From Syntrophaceae bacterium (lineage in GTDB: Bacteria; Desulfobacterota; Desulfomonilia; Desulfomonilales; Desulfomonilaceae), in the NCBI GenBank assembly GCA_014874425.1, contig JACWAG010000458.1, positions 1 to 9,872 on the forward strand: a stretch of DNA of 9,872 bases, in the 5' to 3' direction. The position numbers and the translations under genes are program-made. The notes under the pieces were generated by a model. The model saw only the letters and a program-made list of their open reading frames with translations. It was not told the origin of the DNA and searched no databases. This document shows, in pieces, positions 6,118 through 9,872 of the stretch. Position 1 is the first letter of the stretch; every line of letters starts with the position of its first letter.

Positions 6118-6555
6118 ATGAAAAAGGTTAGAGAGGTTACTGTTCAGATTCCCAATAAGCCTGGCGCTCTGTCGAATATTCTCGAATTGCTGGGGTCGAA
6201 CTCGATTTACGCCTTGGCTTTCAGCTTAAAAGTTTCGGGTGAGTATGGGGATTTGACTCTCATAACCAGTGACCCTTCGCGAACCCATAACATATTGGAA
6301 TCATCCGGATTTAAGACAACTGTTTCGGACAGGCTGGTTGTAGAGATCCCTCAGCATCCAGGCGGATTGAACGCGATTCTCAAACCGCTTAAAGTAGCTG
6401 GTGTAAACATAGAGAACATGTATTATATGCAGGGCGCATACGCTGTTTTGAAAAGACCGCTCCTCGTCCTGACTGTGGACGATAATGCGAGGGCGTTTGA
6501 AGCGCTGTCAGGAGAGTGGATCGTGCTAAAGGGCGAAGAAGTCCTTGGTTACTGA
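6118..6555 (+). CDS. Tandem ACT-domain protein, probable amino-acid-binding regulator
   Basis: A 145-residue protein made of two ACT domains with nothing else attached. ACT1 covers about residues 5-70, with QIPNKPGALSNILELLGSNSI at its loop and first helix. ACT2 covers about 73-140, with EIPQHPGGLNAILKPLKVAGVNIENMYY. The Pro-Gly-Ala/Gly-Leu turn after the first strand of each is the usual ligand-binding feature. ACT domains bind amino acids at dimer interfaces and control enzymes or regulators; freestanding pairs like this are common next to 2-oxoacid oxidoreductases and aryl/acyl-CoA ligases in anaerobes. ATG at 6118 is chosen because GGAGG at 6108-6112 lies 5 nt ahead; a longer in-frame ATG at 6043 overlaps the gamma gene and has no such site. 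It is last in the operon, so it probably senses an amino acid whose 2-oxoacid the enzyme handles. The partner and ligand are inferred. Confidence 0.85.
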   Translation: MKKVREVTVQIPNKPGALSNILELLGSNSIYALAFSLKVSGEYGDLTLITSDPSRTHNILESSGFKTTVSDRLVVEIPQHPGGLNAILKPLKVAGVNIENMYYMQGAYAVLKRPLLVLTVDDNARAFEALSGEWIVLKGEEVLGY

Positions 6556-6584
6556 GTAAATACCACCTGAAGGTAAGAGATCAG

Positions 6585-7463
6585 TTATCTTGCGGCGTGT
6601 CGCCCCTGTCTGCGGTAATTGGTGTCTATAACACCAAGCGTTCTTTTCAGGAAACACACCATGCGTTCAAAGGCGTCAAGGAGAGCGGGTTTCATATATC
6701 TGTTTTCGGTACGCAAGTCGTACAATATGTTGAACATATGGCCTTCGCCCGGATAGATGTTCAATTCAAACGGCCTCATGTTCGTTTTAAGTTCCATTGC
6801 CAACTCTTTAGCGTATTTCACATTATAAACATCATCGGCATCCCCGTGAAAAATTTCAACAGGCGGCAATCTGTAAGGTTCGTAAGGCATGATCCAGGGC
6901 CAGCCGCCGTAATTCCATATGACGGCTTTGACGCGTGGGTCGCGGCCCGCTACTGTCAGCACAGCGTTGGCGGCCTGAGAGAAGCCGCTTAGTGCGATCC
7001 TTTCCCTGTCCACGATGGGCCAACAGATCATGTAATTGATCGCCGCAGTGAAAGACCTCAGGTAGAATTCTTTGCCTATGGCAAGTTTCGCGCCAACATA
7101 TCCTTGATTGAAACTCCCAAGCATATAGCCAAGTCCATGGTCCCAGTTCCATGGTCCAGGCGCCAGCGATTCCGGGTAGTCTGAAGGGTCTATAAAAATT
7201 ACCGCAAAATCACGATCCGCAAGATTCTGACAGTGGTCGTGATATTGGTAAATTTTTGTGGCCCCTACACCTGCCCCTACGACTACAAGGGGTAGTTGAT
7301 GTTGGACCTTGTGTTGAGGGAGGAAAACATAACCTGGCAGTGTCTTGTTTTTGTCCACAGGGATGAGAACTCGAGCGTAATATGCTGAAGCGTTCTCCGA
7401 TCTAAATGAAAGGGAGAACAAAATAAGGGCGAGCAAAACAATGACAATTCGATTGAACTTCAT
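6585..7463 (-). CDS. Secreted alpha/beta-hydrolase (dienelactone hydrolase/esterase-like)
   Basis: A 292-residue protein with a Sec signal peptide (MKFNRIVIVLLALILFSLSF, cleavage probably after ENASA at about residue 27), so it should act in the periplasm or outside. The remainder looks like an alpha/beta-hydrolase: VVVGAGVGA (about 60-68, oxyanion-hole strand and turn), ALSGFSQAANAV (nucleophile elbow Gly-Phe-Ser-Gln-Ala, Ser162), EIFHGDADDVYN (acid, Asp208 or Asp210/211) and YPGEGHMFN (His242). The spacing fits the dienelactone hydrolase/BAAT-like group, which cleaves esters, lactones or peptides; the substrate is unknown. ATG at 7463 is preferred to the in-frame GTG at 7496, which would add 11 residues before the signal peptide; neither has a good ribosome-binding site. 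The gene converges on the ACT gene with only 29 nt between the stops and no clear terminator. It has its own promoter with a likely operator and is not obviously in an operon with the pump. Confidence 0.8.
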   Translation of the reverse strand: MKFNRIVIVLLALILFSLSFRSENASAYYARVLIPVDKNKTLPGYVFLPQHKVQHQLPLVVVGAGVGATKIYQYHDHCQNLADRDFAVIFIDPSDYPESLAPGPWNWDHGLGYMLGSFNQGYVGAKLAIGKEFYLRSFTAAINYMICWPIVDRERIALSGFSQAANAVLTVAGRDPRVKAVIWNYGGWPWIMPYEPYRLPPVEIFHGDADDVYNVKYAKELAMELKTNMRPFELNIYPGEGHMFNILYDLRTENRYMKPALLDAFERMVCFLKRTLGVIDTNYRRQGRHAAR

Positions 7464-7539
7464 ACCAAACCCACAAATTGCGCCAATCGGGGACACAGAA
7501 ACAAGTAATTGGCGCCACCAAGAAGATATAATGAATACC

Positions 7540-7558
7540 TAACATTATCATTATGTTA
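7540..7558. promoter_or_regulatory. 19-bp palindrome, probable repressor operator at the hydrolase promoter
   Basis: On the - strand the site reads TAACATAAT-G-ATAATGTTA: two 9-bp half-sites around a central base with a single mismatched pair. It covers the whole -10 region of the hydrolase promoter and most of the spacer, so a dimeric protein bound here would block RNA polymerase. MarR- and TetR-type regulators use sites of this size and AT content. No regulator gene is present in the window. Confidence 0.5.
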
Positions 7559-7570
7559 AATGTATGTCAA
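7546..7570 (-). promoter_or_regulatory. Candidate sigma70 promoter of the secreted hydrolase gene
   Basis: On the - strand a perfect -35 TTGACA (7565-7570) is followed by two overlapping -10 candidates: GATAAT after 15 nt (five of six matches) or TAATGT after 17 nt (three of six). Both lie inside the 19-bp palindrome. The start would fall near 7535, about 70 nt before the ATG at 7463. The first eight bases, TTGACATA, are the same as in the aminotransferase promoter. Confidence 0.5.
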
Positions 7571-7604
7571 CAAGCAAATGTATTTTAAATATCAACTGGT
7601 TAGT

Positions 7605-7622
7605 AGTTAAGGCGACTTAACT
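7605..7622. repeat. 7-bp inverted repeat with a GCGA centre
   Basis: AGTTAAG and CTTAACT are perfectly complementary around GCGA. As DNA it could be a protein-binding dyad about 35 nt upstream of the hydrolase -35 box. As + strand RNA it would be a small hairpin capped by a GNRA tetraloop. No T tract follows on either strand, so it is not an intrinsic terminator. Confidence 0.4.
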
Positions 7623-7837
7623 TATTAAGAAAACGATGATATTGTAAATGGGGTCTTGGCGTAAGAGCGTAGCAGGTTAATGAATGGAATGAACCCTGAT
7701 TTCCTGCTTCTCAGGTTTGTCTTGTCAATGTGTTTTGGACAAAATGTTCAAACTCATTTTCATTGTTCAAACACTAATTGCAATTCCATGGGATTCATTG
7801 TCGATCGGTGTGGTTTTCATTTTCGCCGGCGCAATGT
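7623..7837. other. Noncoding stretch between the hydrolase promoter and the pump adaptor gene
   Basis: No credible gene is seen here; together with the leader and promoter on its left it makes a 374-nt gap (7464-7837). It contains a direct repeat TGTTCAAAC at 7745-7753 and 7764-7772 (19-nt pitch), the palindrome AATTGCAATT at 7776-7785, an imperfect dyad around CCATGG at 7782-7795, and an imperfect stem-loop at 7692-7718 with no T tract. No convincing intrinsic terminator for the upstream - strand pump genes was found. Confidence 0.5.
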
Positions 7838-9025
7838 TTACTGTTTACCTACATATATAGTAGGAATGACGCTCATGCCCAGCCTTAATGTGGGGAGGGG
7901 ATTTCCGTTAGCCTCGTCAATGGTTATCTTCACTGGTATCCGCTGAACCACTTTCACGAAATTTCCAGTGGCATTCTCTGGAGGTAGGAGAGAAAATACA
8001 GATCCTGTCCCTGTCATGATTGAATCCACCTTACCCTTGATCACTACGCCCGGGTAGGTGTCCACTTCAATGGATACGGGCTGGCCGGGACGGACGTAAG
8101 TAAGTTGCGTCTCCTTGAAATTAGCCGTAATCCAGACATTCGGAGGCTGTAATGGAACGATCTCGAGCAATCTTTGGCCCGGCGTTACAAATTGGCTTGG
8201 TTCAATATTCTTTTGAGTTACATAACCGTCAACAGGCGCCATTATTCTAGTATAACTCAAGTTGAGTTCCGCCTGTTTTACTTGAGATTCTGCAAGACGT
8301 ACTTTTGCATTTTGAGCCTCTACCTGGCGAGATTTAATCTCAGCATCTTTTTCCCCTGTTGCCGCAAGTGCGATGTTTGCTTGTTTTAACTCAATATTTG
8401 ATGCCTGGGACGATCTCTGCTTCTTAACAGATTCGAGCTTTGCCTGAGCGTTTCTGAGTTGGGCTAGAACTGAATTGTAATTAGTTTCTGCCTCATCCAT
8501 GGTCTGTTGGGATATTGCCTCGCCTTTTTTGAGCACAGTCTTGCGTTTCAGGTCCAATTCGGCGAGGTGATATTGCGCTTCAAGACGCTTCACCTCTTGA
8601 GCGGCGGCATCCTCGTCTCGGCTCATCTGTTCCAATGTTTCGTTGAGACTCTGCAGCCCAGCTTTTGCGCCGCGCACCTGTTCAGCAGTTTGAGCGAGTT
8701 GCAAAGGAACTCCCAATTTGAGTGAGGCTAATGTGGAGCGACTATCGGACAATTGGGCCTCGGCTTGAGCCAGCGCCACATCATAGTCTGCAGAGTCTAG
8801 AGACACCAAGAGTTGCCCCTTTTTTACAGATTGGTTATCGTCAATGTACACTTGAGACACATATCCAGAAGTTCGGGGAGTGATGATGAATACATGGCCG
8901 TCCACGTAAGCGTCGTCTGTGGACACCATGTTTCTTGCCCAAAGCCAGTAAGCAAAGCCGATTATAATTACTAGCGCCATCCCTGTAATAAAAGCGATCC
9001 TGTATTTACTAAGAAATAGATTCAT
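7838..9025 (-). CDS. EmrA/HlyD-family membrane fusion protein of a multidrug efflux pump
   Basis: A 395-residue periplasmic adaptor of normal EmrA length. A short cytoplasmic start leads to one transmembrane helix (about residues 9-29), then STDDAYVDGHVFIITPRTSGYV (35-56) and IDDNQSVKKGQLLVSLD (61-77), the first half of the lipoyl domain. A long coiled-coil hairpin covers about 80-255, rich in Ala, Gln, Lys and Glu. The second lipoyl half YTRIMAPVDGYVTQKN (258-273) and a beta-barrel with WITANFKETQL (298-308) follow. The segment GTGSVFSLLPPENATGNFVKVVQRIPVKI, residues 339-367, is the EmrA hallmark. It bridges the inner-membrane DHA2 pump to an outer-membrane TolC-type channel, which is not in the window. 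It lies 92 nt downstream of the pump gene in the same direction, probably co-transcribed. The ATG at 9025 has no strong ribosome-binding site. Confidence 0.92.
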   Translation of the reverse strand: MNLFLSKYRIAFITGMALVIIIGFAYWLWARNMVSTDDAYVDGHVFIITPRTSGYVSQVYIDDNQSVKKGQLLVSLDSADYDVALAQAEAQLSDSRSTLASLKLGVPLQLAQTAEQVRGAKAGLQSLNETLEQMSRDEDAAAQEVKRLEAQYHLAELDLKRKTVLKKGEAISQQTMDEAETNYNSVLAQLRNAQAKLESVKKQRSSQASNIELKQANIALAATGEKDAEIKSRQVEAQNAKVRLAESQVKQAELNLSYTRIMAPVDGYVTQKNIEPSQFVTPGQRLLEIVPLQPPNVWITANFKETQLTYVRPGQPVSIEVDTYPGVVIKGKVDSIMTGTGSVFSLLPPENATGNFVKVVQRIPVKITIDEANGNPLPTLRLGMSVIPTIYVGKQ

Positions 9026-9117
9026 GGCGTTTCACTTATCGAGCGACCCAACATGAAACGGATGGGTTGCTCACTCCTTTTGGGAACTGATTTTTGGTCC
9101 ATCAGGGTCCTTCTCCA

Positions 9118-9872
9118 TCAATGCACAGCGGCGCCTGGAGCGTCGCCTATCTTAACTGATCTAAACAAGAAGACCAGCGGGATGCACAAAATACTCGTTA
9201 ATGTCAGGGTTCTAAAATTATCCATAAACGCAAGGAGCATAGCCTGATGCTGCACGATCCCATAGACAACCCCATATGCCTGTTGAGCGGCGTGATGTGG
9301 GTCTGACAGCCTAGCGAGCATCTCCCGAATTTGGGTCAAGCGGTGTTGGAACATCGGATCGGATGGTCCCATGTGATTGACGAGAATGGCCTGATGATAT
9401 TGAGCCCCTCGGGATAGCATAGTAGTTACGGCTGAAATTCCAATACTACCTCCGATATTCCGCATCAAGGAATAAATCCCTGTCGCATTTCCAATTTGCT
9501 CTCTTCTTAAGGTGCCCATAGTAGTCGTTGTCAGTGGTACGAAGATAAAACCCATTGCAAATCCATTTAATATATTCGGCCATATGACGTTGGTTTTCGC
9601 GATTTCCAGAGTCAGTTCACTCAAGATATAGACTGACACGGAAAGCAATCCGAACCCGAGCGATATCAGGAACCGGCTGCTGATTCTTCCGACCAGCCTT
9701 CCCACAATTATCATGGAGAGCATGGATCCCAGGCCCCTTGGGCTCACAGCCAAACCGCTCTGGAGGGCTGGATAACCGAGTAGTGTTTGTAAAAATAGAG
9801 GCAACTGAGCTGTGGTACTGTACAACACCGCTCCCACAGCCATCATAAGCAGAACACCCACTGCAAAGTTCC
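9118..9872 (-). CDS. DHA2-family (EmrB/QacA-like) drug:H+ antiporter, C-terminal half (5' end outside window)
   Basis: About 250 residues of the pump are visible; the gene continues past the right edge, where the frame is open to the last base with NFAVGVLLMM. The visible part corresponds to roughly the last seven helices of a 14-helix transporter. Family segments are LFLQTLLGYPALQSGLAVSPRG, the internal motif-A-like GRLVGRISSRFLISLG, NGFAMGFIFVPLTTTTMGTL, and GNATGIYSLMRNIGGSIGISAVTTML. A hydrophilic loop (residues RGAQYHQ to HHAAQQAYG) lies between the last two helices, as usual. It exports hydrophobic or toxic compounds with the proton gradient, working with the EmrA-like adaptor encoded downstream. 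The gene order is pump then adaptor, opposite to E. coli emrA-emrB. The apparent GTG start at 9861 is internal and should not be taken as the real one. Confidence 0.92.
   Translation of the reverse strand, partial: NFAVGVLLMMAVGAVLYSTTAQLPLFLQTLLGYPALQSGLAVSPRGLGSMLSMIIVGRLVGRISSRFLISLGFGLLSVSVYILSELTLEIAKTNVIWPNILNGFAMGFIFVPLTTTTMGTLRREQIGNATGIYSLMRNIGGSIGISAVTTMLSRGAQYHQAILVNHMGPSDPMFQHRLTQIREMLARLSDPHHAAQQAYGVVYGIVQHQAMLLAFMDNFRTLTLTSILCIPLVFLFRSVKIGDAPGAAVH

Noticed and set aside
6556..6584. Terminator between the convergent ACT and hydrolase genes
   Set aside because: Only a 4-bp TACC/GGTA pairing was found, with no T tract on either strand; termination may be Rho-dependent.
6516..6992. 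+ strand reading frame across the ACT stop and into the hydrolase gene
   Set aside because: It overlaps two well-supported genes in other frames and shows no recognisable motif.
7680..7946. + strand reading frame of 88 codons in the noncoding region
   Set aside because: Its second half is antisense to the EmrA-like gene, it lacks a ribosome-binding site, and the sequence has no plausible domain.
9046..9067. Inverted repeat ACCCA/TGGGT just upstream of the EmrA-like gene
   Set aside because: Five base pairs with a 12-nt loop is within chance expectation, and it shows no link to a promoter.
1..9872. CRISPR array, tRNA, insertion sequence, phage or toxin-antitoxin genes
   Set aside because: No regularly spaced repeats, no tRNA-like cloverleaf with TTCGA arm, no transposase or integrase motifs and no small overlapping gene pair were seen on either strand.

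Overview
The window looks like chromosome from an anaerobic, Gram-negative bacterium of moderate GC content, most plausibly a member of the Desulfobacterota (former Deltaproteobacteria). The reasons are a four-subunit ferredoxin-dependent 2-oxoacid oxidoreductase (an anaerobe's enzyme), an outer-envelope style lipoprotein, Sec signal peptides, and an EmrA-type periplasmic adaptor with a DHA2 pump. This placement comes from gene content and protein style; no marker gene is present to fix the genus. There are no tRNA or rRNA genes, CRISPR arrays, insertion sequences or phage genes.

Layout, left to right. Positions 1-135 hold the last 44 codons of an endonuclease III-like (HhH-GPD) DNA glycosylase on the + strand. 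Next is a + strand coiled-coil lipoprotein (309-1112), then a near-perfect palindromic terminator (1128-1155) that can serve both it and the convergent class I/II aminotransferase (1184-2368, - strand). The aminotransferase has its own promoter and a roughly 100-nt leader containing a perfect 12-bp inverted repeat. A short secreted TPR-like protein (2644-3201, + strand) follows.

The centrepiece is a compact + strand operon at 3369-6555. It has a strong sigma70-type promoter, then the delta (ferredoxin), alpha (VorB-like), beta (TPP-binding) and gamma subunits of a 2-oxoacid:ferredoxin oxidoreductase, and ends with a small protein made of two ACT domains. The likely job is oxidative decarboxylation of 2-oxoacids derived from amino acids to acyl-CoA with reduction of ferredoxin, or the reverse reductive synthesis. 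The ACT protein is a probable amino-acid sensor for this unit, and the nearby aminotransferase could supply or consume the 2-oxoacids.

The right third is on the - strand. From the right edge it holds the C-terminal half of a DHA2 (EmrB/QacA-like) drug pump, its EmrA-like membrane fusion partner, a 375-nt noncoding stretch with several dyad repeats, and a secreted alpha/beta hydrolase. The hydrolase promoter carries a 19-bp palindrome that looks like a repressor operator.

I see no clearly new defence or mobile system. The most unusual items are regulatory: the hydrolase operator, the aminotransferase leader with mutually exclusive pairings, and the ACT protein coupled to the oxidoreductase. 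Several start codons (three of them GTG) are set here by ribosome-binding sites, promoters or signal peptides rather than by the longest reading frame.
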